From contig JBFWRU010000014.1 in assembly GCA_050248735.1 (NCBI GenBank), positions 31,423 to 95,422 on the forward strand: a DNA stretch of 64,000 nucleotides, read 5' to 3'. The DNA comes from JACKFE01 sp050248735 (GTDB lineage: Bacteria > Nitrospirota > Nitrospiria > Nitrospirales > UBA8639). Made by a program: the position numbers and the translations under genes. The notes under the pieces are model-generated. The model searched no databases. It saw only the letters and a program-made list of their open reading frames with translations, and had not been told where the DNA came from. Shown here piece by piece: positions 25,876-33,942 of this stretch; position 1 is the first letter of the stretch, and every line of letters starts with the position of its first letter.

Positions 25876-26820
25876 ATGGTTGTACGCGCGCAATTTCCCG
25901 ACGAACAATCGGGAGACGGGTCCTATCAGCGTCAGGACGATATCTTCCGAGATTGGGTGACGGAAGATGGAAGTTCCGGGTATCCAGCTGAGGCGGGCCG
26001 CTATCATTTGTATGTCTCGTTGGCCTGCCCCTGGGCCCATCGTACGATTATTCTTCGAAAGCTGAAGCGGTTGGAATCCGTTATTGGCATGACCGTGGTG
26101 GACCCGATTAGAGATGAGAAGGGGTGGGCCTTTCGGCCAGGTCCCGGTCATTCTCCTGATCCCGTTAACGGATTCACATTCCTGAGTGAAGCCTATGCCG
26201 AAATGGATCCTGGTTACCGAGGGCGTGTGACCGTCCCGGTATTATGGGATTGCCGGACCGGCCGCCTAGTCAGTAATTCCGACGATGACATCATGAGAAT
26301 GTTCAATAGCGCCTTCAACCGGTTCACCGACAGCCGGAAAGACTTCTATCCGCAAGACCTTCGGGATGAGATTGATCGGCTGAACGACGATATCTATGAG
26401 CGAGTGAATAACGGGGTGTACCGAGCAGGCTTTGCCACGTCCCAGAAATCCTATGAATCAGCGGTGCGTCGTCTGTTTGAAGCACTCGATGAGTTGGACG
26501 ATCGTTTATCCCGTCAACGCTTCCTGTTTGGTGACCGGATCGTAGCAACCGATTGGCGGTTGTTTGTGACCTTGATTCGCTTTGATGCCGTCTATCATGG
26601 ACACTTTAAATGTAATCTCCGCCGCATTGTGGATTATCCTAACGTATACGGGTATGTGAAAGATCTGTATCAGCATGACGGCGTGTCAACAACCGTTAAT
26701 TTCGATCATATCAAACGTCACTATTATATCACCCATGATGATATTAATCCGACGGGGATCGTGCCCTTGGGGCCGGTTCAGGATTTCACGACACCACATG
26801 GAAGAGAAAATATCGGATAG
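25876..26820 (+). CDS. Glutathionyl-hydroquinone reductase-like (Xi-class glutathione transferase)
   Basis: A 314-residue member of the YqjG/PcpF/ECM4 family, which removes glutathione from glutathionyl-hydroquinones. The thioredoxin-fold active site is SLACPWAHR with catalytic C51. Family blocks follow in order: VVDPIRDEKGWAF, RVTVPVLWDCRTGRLVSNSDDDIMRMFN, then the all-helical C-terminal domain with FLFGDRIVATDWRLFVTLIRFDAVYHGHFKCN and the end motif FDHIKRHYYITHDDINPTGIVPLGP. Length is usual for the family. The ATG follows AGGAG. It closes the four-gene operon and gives the best clue to its role: handling of quinones or other aromatic electrophiles. Confidence 0.92.
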   Translation: MVVRAQFPDEQSGDGSYQRQDDIFRDWVTEDGSSGYPAEAGRYHLYVSLACPWAHRTIILRKLKRLESVIGMTVVDPIRDEKGWAFRPGPGHSPDPVNGFTFLSEAYAEMDPGYRGRVTVPVLWDCRTGRLVSNSDDDIMRMFNSAFNRFTDSRKDFYPQDLRDEIDRLNDDIYERVNNGVYRAGFATSQKSYESAVRRLFEALDELDDRLSRQRFLFGDRIVATDWRLFVTLIRFDAVYHGHFKCNLRRIVDYPNVYGYVKDLYQHDGVSTTVNFDHIKRHYYITHDDINPTGIVPLGPVQDFTTPHGRENIG

Positions 26821-26979
26821 GAGAAGTTATCAGGTTCTGTTCTTCTCATAGCCAAGCAAAATCCTCACACACCCACGCCTTTCATGAGGTCTGCCTGTGG
26901 TGTCCCTCTTAAGAAGAGATGGTCGTTCCGAGTGCCAACTTGATTTATGAATCCCTGAGGCTCCCTCCGATTAGAAAAC

Positions 26980-28518
26980 TCAGGGGGTAATTGAGAGAAA
27001 GATCGTACTTTGGTTCCGTCGGAGCAATATCAAAATTTTCTCGTCAGCCTTTAGGGCTCTGGTGAGCCGTTGAAAGTCCTCCACTGAGGTTACAGGTTTA
27101 CGATTGATCTCAAGGAGAATGTCACCTTCCCGGATCCCGGCCCGATGCGCGGGACTCTGAGGAGTCACCTTCGTGACATGTACTCCCTTTTCTCCAAGTG
27201 GTGCCGATTCGACGATGATACCGGTTAACGCATGCTTTTCTCCCGCTTCTCCTGTGGAGGAAAAGGCGCTGATATCCTTTGGCATTTCGGCAATGGTCAC
27301 CTGGAGTTCATGCCCATCTCCGTCTCGAAGAATTCTTATTTTCACCGGGGCATTGGGTAAACTTTCCGCTACCAGCGATCGAAGATGACGAGTGTCGGTG
27401 ACTTCGTGGGAATTATATTCGCGAATAATATCTCCTCGTTTGAGACCGCCTTCTTCCGCCGGGCTCTCCTTCACCACCTCACTGATTAAGGCCCCCCGCG
27501 TATCGGGAGCTTGAAATTGTGTCTGCAGGTCGGGTGTGAGATCTTGAATCGAGACTCCAAGCCATCCCCGGACAACTTTTCCATGTTCAATAAGGCTGGA
27601 CTGTATGGCCTTGGCCATGTTGCTGGGGATGGCAAATCCTATTCCCATATATCCCCCGGACCGGCTGAAGATTGCCGTGTTGATGCCCACCAGTTCACCT
27701 TTGAGATTTATTAAGGCCCCACCCGAATTCCCGGGATTAATGGCTGCATCCGTTTGAATGAAGTCTTCATAATCCACAATACCGACATTGGCGCGACCCA
27801 CGGCACTGACAATGCCCATGGTGACCGTTTGGGTCAGCCCGAACGGGTTGCCGATGGCCATGACCATTTCACCGACCTGCAGATCTCGCGAATCGCCCCA
27901 GGATAAAGCCGGCAGTCCCTCCGCCTCGATTTTGAGCAGGGCCAGATCGGTTTTCGGATCTGTTCCAATCACCTTGGCCGTAAAATTGCGTTTGTCCGAT
28001 AGCGTAACTTGAATGTCCTCACCGTTTTCCACGACATGATTGTTCGTAATAATATAGCCGTCCTGGCTCACGATCACGCCAGATCCGGTTCCTTGTTGAC
28101 GCGGGGAATCCTTGGGGTGAAATCTTTTTTCGAATTCATCTCCAAAGAATCTTCGAAAAAACGGGTCGTCAAAAAATGGAGACTGCCATGACGGTCCATC
28201 TTTCGTGAAGACCGTGGTCGATATATTGACCACGGCCGGTTGGGCGTGTTTGGCCGCCTGAATGAGTGTGGAATTTTGAAGGATAAGATCCCCTTGATCC
28301 GTCAGCGTATTGCGGGTGAGGACAGGGGTAGCCGTAAATTTTGGAGCATCTGAATTCTTGAAGTCTGTTGGTTGGGGAATGTGTTGAGACAAAAATGGAG
28401 TGCCGGCCAGACTCAATCCTAAAAACATTCCGGCCAACAATAGTCCAATGCCGCTCAGGATCAAGGCGACCCTCCGGCGTCGATACTGTCCGGCAGTGGG
28501 TTGACTGTTATTCATCAT
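26980..28518 (-). CDS. HtrA/Deg-family serine protease (Do-like) with two PDZ domains
   Basis: A 512-residue periplasmic, membrane-anchored protease/chaperone for misfolded envelope proteins. The N-terminal transmembrane anchor (VALILSGIGLLLAGMFLGLSLAG) is followed by the trypsin-like domain with the catalytic triad H161 (NNHVV), D191 (TDLALLKIE) and S265 (GNSGGAL). Two PDZ domains follow (WLGVSIQDL near 335 and the LTGIIVESAPLGEKGVHVTKV region near 430). Length and order match DegQ/MucD. GGAGG lies just before the double ATG at the start. It lies next to three Hsp20 genes, forming a protein quality-control island. Confidence 0.93.
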   Translation of the reverse strand: MMNNSQPTAGQYRRRRVALILSGIGLLLAGMFLGLSLAGTPFLSQHIPQPTDFKNSDAPKFTATPVLTRNTLTDQGDLILQNSTLIQAAKHAQPAVVNISTTVFTKDGPSWQSPFFDDPFFRRFFGDEFEKRFHPKDSPRQQGTGSGVIVSQDGYIITNNHVVENGEDIQVTLSDKRNFTAKVIGTDPKTDLALLKIEAEGLPALSWGDSRDLQVGEMVMAIGNPFGLTQTVTMGIVSAVGRANVGIVDYEDFIQTDAAINPGNSGGALINLKGELVGINTAIFSRSGGYMGIGFAIPSNMAKAIQSSLIEHGKVVRGWLGVSIQDLTPDLQTQFQAPDTRGALISEVVKESPAEEGGLKRGDIIREYNSHEVTDTRHLRSLVAESLPNAPVKIRILRDGDGHELQVTIAEMPKDISAFSSTGEAGEKHALTGIIVESAPLGEKGVHVTKVTPQSPAHRAGIREGDILLEINRKPVTSVEDFQRLTRALKADEKILILLRRNQSTIFLSITP

Positions 28519-28653
28519 GAGACCTCCGCAATGTCATTAATGCGGGCAAGGAGCCTCAGTGCTCATGGCCGAAATTGATGGGCCTGTATACGACAAACGG
28601 GTACTGAGGAGCCGAGTTGATCGATCCTCTCTCACCAGGAGGAGCAATCTCAT

Positions 28654-29208
28654 TCAGAAATTCTTCCCGGATTGGGTTATGGGAATGTTCCTCACAGGTG
28701 ATTGGGCATGAGGATCTTTTTCCATTGTGATCCTGAGAATGCCATTTTTAAATTTGGCTTCCACGGTCTGTTGGTTCACATCCGTCGGAAGGGACAGCAC
28801 ACGTTGAAATGAACCGTAGGAACGTTCCACTCGGTGGTAGTGGCGGTTCGTATCTTCCTGTTCATAACGTTTTTCACCGCGGATGGTCAGCGTCCCGTCC
28901 GCGAGTGTGAGATGCATATCTTTTTCCTCAACTCCCGGGACCTCTACGGTCACGGTATAGTGTGTTGAGTTTTCTTCTATGTCCAGATGGGGAGAAAGCA
29001 TACCTCTCCAGAGGCTGCCTTCTTCCTTCCCAAGCCCAGTCCAGGGCAGTCCTTGAAACGCCTGATTAAACAGGTTGTCGATTTCACGATGTAACCGTCC
29101 AAGCGGATGATCCGTGGATGGAAGCCCATTCTGGCGCCGTCCGGACGGAGAATGTTCCTCTTCTTTTTTAAACCAATTCCACGGAGTGAGAAGATTTTTC
29201 AATTCCAT
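28654..29208 (-). CDS. Hsp20/alpha-crystallin small heat-shock protein
   Basis: A 184-residue ATP-independent holdase. The alpha-crystallin domain spans about residues 73-165: SPHLDIEENSTHYTVTVEVPGVEEKDMHLTL, the GTLTIRGEKR strand, and FKNGILRITMEKD. The C-terminal RNIPI is the I-x-I/V oligomerisation motif. The N-terminal 70 residues are long for the class and include NLFNQAF, the usual dimer-contact helix. AAAGGAGG precedes the ATG. It is transcribed leftwards, in the same direction as HtrA (gap 135 bases) and away from the small-protein and Hsp20 genes to its right. Confidence 0.92.
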   Translation of the reverse strand: MELKNLLTPWNWFKKEEEHSPSGRRQNGLPSTDHPLGRLHREIDNLFNQAFQGLPWTGLGKEEGSLWRGMLSPHLDIEENSTHYTVTVEVPGVEEKDMHLTLADGTLTIRGEKRYEQEDTNRHYHRVERSYGSFQRVLSLPTDVNQQTVEAKFKNGILRITMEKDPHAQSPVRNIPITQSGKNF

Positions 29209-29448
29209 GATTCAGATCCTCCTTTCTCCATATTTTCAATCACGTAGAGTTTACGAGTGAACGGCATTCGTTGATCGGTTGCTCCGGTTACCTTCATTTT
29301 TCTTTCTTTTCTATAAGACACAATATGTGTTCTTAAAAGATGAGGTAAATCAAATATTGAAAATGTCAAGGGTTTGGGTTTGACGTGCTTCTTGCAGATA
29401 TTCACCTGAAACGCTGGGACCGGTTTTCCGCCTTCCACGAGACCCCTC

Positions 29449-29476
29449 TTGACTTTTTTTTAACTCAGATTATTAA
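29449..29476 (+). promoter_or_regulatory. Candidate sigma-70-type promoter
   Basis: TTGACT at 29449-29454, a 16-base spacer and TATTAA at 29471-29476, about 60 bases upstream of a small gene with a strong ribosome binding site. The T-run spacer recurs at the 30222 promoter. Confidence 0.5.
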
Positions 29477-29537
29477 AAAAATATCAGTAAGCTGGGCTCA
29501 TTGAAAAATTCTTAAACCCTGAAGGGAGGTGAATGTT

Positions 29538-29705
29538 ATGGGTGAAATTGTTGAAGGTGCGATAGCTCTTATGGGGTTAATCACGGCGCTTATGGTTGCC
29601 CTCACAACTCTCCTGTCGGGAGAAGGGGGCAATGCGGGGAAAGGCGATACGTCTTATCATTATCCCCGTACCATTCGCCCAAGTGGGGGACGGATGACTG
29701 CCTAA
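29538..29705 (+). CDS. Small membrane-associated protein of unknown function
   Basis: A 55-residue protein that is easily missed because of its length. AGGGAGGT at 29523-29530 sits well placed before the ATG, and a sigma-70-type promoter candidate lies just upstream. The N-terminal half is hydrophobic (IALMGLITALMVALTTLLSG, one likely membrane helix). The second half is short and polar (GGNAGKGDTSYHYPRTIRPSGGR). I recognise no family. It is followed by another small secreted protein and then Hsp20 genes, so a stress-linked membrane role is plausible but unproven. Confidence 0.6.
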   Translation: MGEIVEGAIALMGLITALMVALTTLLSGEGGNAGKGDTSYHYPRTIRPSGGRMTA

Positions 29706-29791
29706 CCCGTGTGTATGCACACATTACAAAGACCGTTGTGAAAAACTTTCTCCTGTTCTTGCTTTCACTAAGAAGGAAAGGAGGAATTCTC

Positions 29792-30103
29792 ATGAAAAGA
29801 CTGTCGGTTGTGACAATGGTATTTACTAGCCTGTTCTTGATTTGTTCATTGGCATTAGGTAATCCAAGCCTTCTTCCGCGGCATCCGGGTTATCCCATGG
29901 CCGATTCCAAGGATCCGGTTTTGGGTGTGCCGACTGCCAATGATCCTGGAGAACAGGCTCCCAGTCCTAAAGAGGCCTTGAAACAGGCTGCTCAGTTTCA
30001 TGATGCACATGCCATGAATCCCATGAAGGAGAATCGCCCCAATGTTGTACACGACTTTAATGGGTCTGCCGGTGATTCCTCCGAGGATAAGACAAGCAAT
30101 TAA
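29792..30103 (+). CDS. Small secreted protein of unknown function
   Basis: A 103-residue exported protein. A signal peptide (MKRLSVVTMVFTSLFLICSLALGN) is followed by a proline-, asparagine- and histidine-containing polar chain (PSLLPRHPGYPMADSKDP, EALKQAAQFHDAHAMNPMKENRPNVVHDFNG) without an evident fold. AAAGGAGG at 29777-29784 fixes the start. A strong terminator follows at 30179. It lies in the Hsp20 cluster, so co-induction by heat or envelope stress is possible. No family recognised. Confidence 0.65.
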   Translation: MKRLSVVTMVFTSLFLICSLALGNPSLLPRHPGYPMADSKDPVLGVPTANDPGEQAPSPKEALKQAAQFHDAHAMNPMKENRPNVVHDFNGSAGDSSEDKTSN

Positions 30104-30178
30104 GGAATATATATTGGGATGATGCAAGGTACTCAGTGAACGTATAAACTGCAAAGCCGGAACAGGAGGAATTTTTCC

Positions 30179-30209
30179 AGAGGGGACGTTTAAGTCCCCT
30201 CTTTTTTTA
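30179..30209 (+). terminator. Intrinsic terminator
   Basis: Perfect 9-bp stem AGAGGGGAC / GTCCCCTCT with a six-base loop and a run of seven T. It ends the small-protein transcript. Confidence 0.92.
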
Positions 30210-30221
30210 AGCAAGGAGCTC

Positions 30222-30250
30222 TTGACAATTTTTTTTTTAAATTATTTGTA
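30222..30250 (+). promoter_or_regulatory. Candidate promoter of the Hsp20 pair
   Basis: A perfect TTGACA at 30222-30227 is followed by a T-rich 17-base spacer and a weak -10 (TTTGTA), about 100 bases before the first Hsp20 gene. The -10 is poor, so the exact start is uncertain. Confidence 0.4.
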
Positions 30251-30349
30251 AAACTGAACAACCTGACTATATGACCCTCGAGGGCATTCCGTTCAGGTAG
30301 GAGATCTGGGGCGGGAAAAGAAACCATAGTGCAAGAGGAGGGGATAACT

Positions 30350-30811
30350 ATGCTCATCCGACGGTTTGAAGGCAGGCCATTTGAAAATCAGTTAAACGGG
30401 CTTTCAGAGCTGGATTGGTTTCGACGAGATTTAGGCCGATTCCTGAACGGATCCAAGAACTATGAGGGCTCAGGAATGCCAGCCGGGGTATTTCCGCTTC
30501 TTAATGTGACGCAGGATCATGATAATTTTTACATACGGTCGGAAATTCCCGGGATGAGTCTGGAGGAACTAGATGTTTCGGTCACGGGCCGGAATGTCTC
30601 GATCTCCGGGGAACGGAAAATTCCTATGGAGGATCAAAAGGTGAGGTTTCATCGCCGGGAACGGGAAGCTGGAAGGTTTCGTCGCCAATTGAACCTCCCC
30701 ACGGATGTCGAAGGTGAAAAGGTCCAGGCAAAATACCGGCATGGCATGTTAATGATTGTCCTTCCGAAGGCTGAGAGTGCGAAGCCAAAAAAGATCACCA
30801 TTAGTGTGTAA
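30350..30811 (+). CDS. Hsp20/alpha-crystallin small heat-shock protein
   Basis: A 153-residue holdase chaperone. The alpha-crystallin domain runs from about residue 45 to 140: PLLNVTQDHDNFYIRSEIPGMSLEELDVSV, NVSISGERK, the FHRREREAGRFRRQLNLPTDV segment and YRHGMLMIVLPKAE. The terminal KKITISV is the I-x-V tail that docks on neighbours. The ATG at 30350 follows GAGGAGGGG; a GTG at 30329 gives a longer frame but would remove the ribosome binding site. The second Hsp20 gene follows 105 bases downstream and is distinct in sequence, so the two may form mixed oligomers. Confidence 0.92.
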   Translation: MLIRRFEGRPFENQLNGLSELDWFRRDLGRFLNGSKNYEGSGMPAGVFPLLNVTQDHDNFYIRSEIPGMSLEELDVSVTGRNVSISGERKIPMEDQKVRFHRREREAGRFRRQLNLPTDVEGEKVQAKYRHGMLMIVLPKAESAKPKKITISV

Positions 30812-30916
30812 TGCTTTGTATGTCGGGCTGTGTGGCGCGCGAAGAAGAGAAAAAGGCAAGGCAGAAGAGCAGGCAGCAGGAGAGTTCATACTATTTGACA
30901 AGGAAGGAAGATATCT

Positions 30917-31324
30917 ATGACTACGCAAACACAGGAAATTCAAGCCAAAGATAAACAAGAGGTCAAATCCGCTACCGAACAAACGACACCGGGTCCGGTT
31001 TTTTCTCCGGTCGTCGATATTTTTGAAGATGACCAGGCGTTGACGATTATTGCGGACATGCCCGGGGTCCCTTCGGATAATGTCAGTATCGATCTTCAAA
31101 ATGATATCCTCACGCTAACAGGAATTCCTTCGGTGGCGGTTCCTGAAAGAGAGGAGAGCATCTTGCGGGAATTCGACACCGGGAAGTATTTTCGGCAATT
31201 CACCCTGTCTGAGGTGATTGACCAAGCGAATATCAAAGCCACCTTGAGTCAGGGAGTATTGCGCGTGACCCTGCCAAAGGTCGGGCCGGCACAACCTCGG
31301 AAAATCCAGATCACGGAAGGCTAA
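30917..31324 (+). CDS. Hsp20/alpha-crystallin small heat-shock protein
   Basis: A 135-residue holdase with a short, polar N-terminal arm (TTQTQEIQAKDKQEVKSATEQT) and an alpha-crystallin domain: PVVDIFEDDQALTIIADMPGVPSDNVSIDLQNDILTLTG, the REFDTGKYFRQFTLSEVIDQ block and LSQGVLRVTLPKVG. The KIQI tail is the oligomerisation motif. It belongs to the class that pairs with a second Hsp20, as here. AAGGAAGG precedes the ATG. A strong intrinsic terminator follows within 15 bases of the stop. Confidence 0.92.
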   Translation: MTTQTQEIQAKDKQEVKSATEQTTPGPVFSPVVDIFEDDQALTIIADMPGVPSDNVSIDLQNDILTLTGIPSVAVPEREESILREFDTGKYFRQFTLSEVIDQANIKATLSQGVLRVTLPKVGPAQPRKIQITEG

Positions 31325-31337
31325 TCAGGTTTGACAG

Positions 31338-31377
31338 CGAAAAGGGGGACAGTGTGAAGGCACTGTCCCCTTTTCTT
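31338..31377 (+). terminator. Strong intrinsic terminator
   Basis: AAAAGGGG-GACAGTG pairs with CACTGTC-CCCTTTT around a TGAAGG loop, followed by CTTAT. It may work in both directions because the arms are A- and T-flanked. Confidence 0.9.
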
Positions 31378-31555
31378 ATATTCTTTGCAACTCCGGTTTT
31401 TCCCACTATCCTTTTCCCAAATACATCCGGATTCAAAACCCACAACGATTGTCCGACTCGGTGTTTTTTCCAATAATGCCATTCCGCAGCTGATACATTT
31501 TCTTTGTTCAAACGACTCATATCCAAAAAAGAATAATTTTATGAAATGCCGCCCC

Positions 31556-31594
31556 TTCGGCTACTGCCGAAATTTCGGCATGGACCTTTCGGCA
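31556..31594. promoter_or_regulatory. Putative activator binding site (perfect palindrome) upstream of the DoxX-RND operon
   Basis: TGCCGAAATTTCGGCA at 31565-31580 is a perfect 16-bp palindrome. Additional half-sites are TTCGGC at 31556-31561 and TCGGCA at 31589-31594. It nearly repeats the site at 23590-23605 and lies about 105 bp before a sigma-54-type promoter; the two operator-promoter distances differ by about one helical turn. Confidence 0.7.
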
Positions 31595-31676
31595 CCATTG
31601 TAGCCAAGAATTGACGGTAGATGCATAACTGGTTGGTTTTAATGGAAAAATCGGGTTTATTTTTTCGAGAGTAATC

Positions 31677-31692
31677 TGGAACGGCCTTTGCT
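31677..31692 (+). promoter_or_regulatory. Sigma-54 promoter candidate of the DoxX-RND operon
   Basis: TGGAACGGCCTTTGCT matches the TGGCACG-N4-TTGCW consensus with a single change (C4 to A) and exact GG-N10-GC spacing. It lies 65 bases before the DoxX start codon and downstream of the palindrome at 31565. Confidence 0.7.
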
Positions 31693-31729
31693 GATTACAA
31701 ACAGTAATGGGGTAAATGGTTTGTAATCA
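31692..31729. repeat. Perfect inverted repeat in the operon leader
   Basis: TGATTACAAAC (31692-31702) and GTTTGTAATCA (31719-31729) are perfect 11-bp arms around 16 bases. It begins at the last base of the sigma-54 element and would lie across the transcription start and early leader, so it could be a second operator or an RNA hairpin. Confidence 0.65.
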
Positions 31730-31756
31730 CAAAAATTTATATAAGGAGATCAAGTA

Positions 31757-32251
31757 ATGAACAGCCTTTTCCAAACAGAAGATCGTTGGGCGCCTTTTAT
31801 TTTACGAATCATGTTGGCCCTGGTGATTTTTCCGCATGGTGCGCAAAAGTTGCTCGGTTGGTTCGGAGGAAATGGATTTGAAGGGACCATGGGGTTCTTT
31901 ACCCAGCAAATGGGTTTGCCCTGGGTCATTGCCTTTCTGGTGATCATGGGAGAATCGATTGGTGCCTTGGCCCTGGCCGCCGGATTCCTGACGCGGTTCA
32001 CGGCCGCCAGTTTGGGAATCATCATGTTGGGCGCCATCGCCACGGTGCATTGGCCCAACGGGTTTTTCATGAATTGGTTTGGTGCACAGGCCGGGGAAGG
32101 GTTTGAGTTTCATCTCCTGGTCATTGGCATGGGCCTTTCACTCATGATGACCGGTGCAGGGAAGTGTTCGGTGGATCAGGTCATTGGCAGATGGCTTGCG
32201 AACCAGAAACCGTCATACGATGTCGGGACCCGTTCGACAATGACAGCCTAA
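31757..32251 (+). CDS. DoxX-family membrane protein
   Basis: A 164-residue inner-membrane protein with four hydrophobic helices. The DoxX signature is clear: FILRIMLALVIFPHGAQKLLGWFGG, then GLPWVIAFLVIMGESIGALALAAGFLTRFTAASLGIIMLGAIATVHWPNGFF. DoxX proteins are linked to quinone/thiol redox chemistry and often sit beside pirin or other stress genes. The ATG follows AAGGAG. It is the first gene behind the sigma-54-type promoter at 31677, with STAS, pirin and SnoaL-like genes following closely. Confidence 0.88.
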   Translation: MNSLFQTEDRWAPFILRIMLALVIFPHGAQKLLGWFGGNGFEGTMGFFTQQMGLPWVIAFLVIMGESIGALALAAGFLTRFTAASLGIIMLGAIATVHWPNGFFMNWFGAQAGEGFEFHLLVIGMGLSLMMTGAGKCSVDQVIGRWLANQKPSYDVGTRSTMTA

Positions 32252-32288
32252 AAGATGCACGTATTCATTGCTGATCAGGAGCCAGGCG

Positions 32289-32570
32289 ATGCTGAGAATG
32301 ACCGTCCACACCGATGACATGGCCGTGACCCTTCAGATGGAAGGTCGGCTTGCGGGGCCAGCCATTCCAGAAGCCGAACGGTGTTGGGAGGCTGCACGTG
32401 TGGAACATCCTGATCGGCCGCTTCGAGTAGATCTGCGAGCCGTGACGTTTATTGATCAGGAGGGAATCGCCCTGTTGAAACAGGCCTTCCGGCAAGGAGC
32501 CAGTTTTCTTTCCTCAGGCTGTCTGACACGCGCATATGTTGAGGAGGTAATTGGTTCCGTTCGAGAATAG
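32289..32570 (+). CDS. STAS-domain protein
   Basis: A 93-residue protein that is essentially one STAS (anti-anti-sigma factor-like) domain: VTLQMEGRLAGPAIPEAERCWEAA, RVDLRAVTFIDQEGIALLKQAFRQGASFLSSGCLTRAYVEEV. The usual phosphorylatable serine region reads TFIDQEG, with no serine at the expected place, so regulation by phosphorylation looks unlikely. CAGGAG precedes the ATG at 32289. It lies between DoxX (37-base gap) and pirin (23-base gap). Its role is unknown; it may bind a partner protein or small ligand. Confidence 0.75.
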   Translation: MLRMTVHTDDMAVTLQMEGRLAGPAIPEAERCWEAARVEHPDRPLRVDLRAVTFIDQEGIALLKQAFRQGASFLSSGCLTRAYVEEVIGSVRE

Positions 32571-32593
32571 AATGATGAAGGGAGGAATAGACG

Positions 32594-33466
32594 ATGACGA
32601 ATGTGAAATCAGTTTTGGGGGTTTATCAACCTGGTTCCACGCATATGGTGGGGGATGGGTTCCCGGTCCGAAATGTCTTCCCTAGCCACAATCTGACGGA
32701 AGAAATCAGCCCCTTCCTTTTGTTGGACTATGCCGGACCGACATCTTTTCCTCCGACCGATCGACCGCGTGGTGTTGGGGAGCATCCTCACCGGGGATTT
32801 GAGACAGTCACGATCGTGTATCAGGGAAAAGTCACTCACCGGGATTCAGCGGGCAACTCCGGCATCATTGGTCCGGGCGATGTGCAATGGATGACGGCGG
32901 CTTCCGGGGTGGTGCATGAAGAACTTCATGAACAAGCTTGGGCCCAAAAGGGCGGCACACTTCAAATGATTCAACTCTGGGTGAATCTTCCCCAGGCGGT
33001 GAAGATGGGCGCCCCTCGGTACCAGACCCTGCTGGATGAAGATATCCCACAATTCAATTTTGGTGGAGCGGGAGGTCTGATCCGGGTGATTGCCGGAGAG
33101 TATCAGGGCCGGAAAGGGCCGGCCAAGACGTTCACCCCCGTCCACCTGTATGATTTGAGGCTACGGGCGGGCCATGAGGCTTCGTTACATCTACCTGATG
33201 GATTCAATGCCGGGTTGTTCGTTTTAAGCGGGGCAGTGGTGGTGAATGGTTCGGAGAAAGTTGGAGAGGCCGAAATGGCGCTTTGCAGTCCTCAAGGGAC
33301 TCAGGTTCATCTTGAAGGAAGTGAGGAAACCACATTGCTGGTGTTGAGTGGTGAACCCATTCCCGAACCGGTTGCCCGCATGGGACCCTTTGTCATGAAT
33401 ACCGAGGCAGAGCTAGTCCAAGCGGTGAACGACTATCGTGGGGGGAAAATGGGACACCTGGGCTGA
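32594..33466 (+). CDS. Pirin-family protein (quercetinase-like)
   Basis: A 290-residue bicupin. The metal ligands of active pirins are all present: H64 and H66 in EHPHRGFETV, H108 and E110 in SGVVHEE. The N-terminal GDGFPVRNVFPS and FLLLDYAGP blocks and the C-terminal cupin (LSGEPIPEPVARMGPFVMNTEAEL) match. Bacterial pirins with this site can cleave flavonols such as quercetin or act as redox regulators. It sits in an operon with DoxX and a multidrug efflux pump, consistent with handling aromatic compounds or electrophiles. GGGAGG precedes the ATG. Confidence 0.93.
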   Translation: MTNVKSVLGVYQPGSTHMVGDGFPVRNVFPSHNLTEEISPFLLLDYAGPTSFPPTDRPRGVGEHPHRGFETVTIVYQGKVTHRDSAGNSGIIGPGDVQWMTAASGVVHEELHEQAWAQKGGTLQMIQLWVNLPQAVKMGAPRYQTLLDEDIPQFNFGGAGGLIRVIAGEYQGRKGPAKTFTPVHLYDLRLRAGHEASLHLPDGFNAGLFVLSGAVVVNGSEKVGEAEMALCSPQGTQVHLEGSEETTLLVLSGEPIPEPVARMGPFVMNTEAELVQAVNDYRGGKMGHLG

Positions 33467-33534
33467 ACGAGGTGTACGGAAGGCAATTGATATCCGCACA
33501 GTTTCACTTTACTGAATAACAAGGAGATTAAGCC

Positions 33535-33882
33535 ATGAGTATCAAAGCCCAAGTGCAAGCGGTCATCGACGGGATCAAAGCAGGAAAAATTTTAGAAACA
33601 TTTGATGCCTATTATGCGGATGACGTGGTGATGAGTGAAAATCGAAAAGATGAACGGGTCGGGAAGGCGGCCAACCGAAAATACGAAATCCAGTTTCTTG
33701 ATAATGTCCAGGAATTTCATGGCGCCCAAGTCGGACGTGTAATCGTGGATGGGGATCATGCCGCCGTGGAGTGGACGTTTGACCTCACCTTTAAAGGCGG
33801 TAACCGGGTCAACATGCAACAGGTGGCCGTGCAAACCTGGAAAAATGGAAAGGTTGTGAGAGAAGACTTTTATCATGGTTGA
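33535..33882 (+). CDS. SnoaL-like / NTF2-fold protein
   Basis: A 115-residue small alpha+beta cone-fold protein. Blocks such as AVIDGIKAGKILETFDAYYADDVVMSENRKDERVGKAANRKYE, DGDHAAVEWTFDLTFKGGNRVNMQQVAVQTWKNGKVVREDFYH are typical of SnoaL/NTF2-like polyketide cyclase-type proteins, which bind small hydrophobic molecules. AAGGAG precedes the ATG. It is the fourth gene of the sigma-54-type operon, between pirin and the efflux adaptor. Substrate unknown. Confidence 0.85.
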   Translation: MSIKAQVQAVIDGIKAGKILETFDAYYADDVVMSENRKDERVGKAANRKYEIQFLDNVQEFHGAQVGRVIVDGDHAAVEWTFDLTFKGGNRVNMQQVAVQTWKNGKVVREDFYHG

Positions 33883-33942
33883 ACGATTCAAGTATGTGAG
33901 GAAGAACCGTTCCTCACAAGGAATTTACCCGAGGATGCAAGT

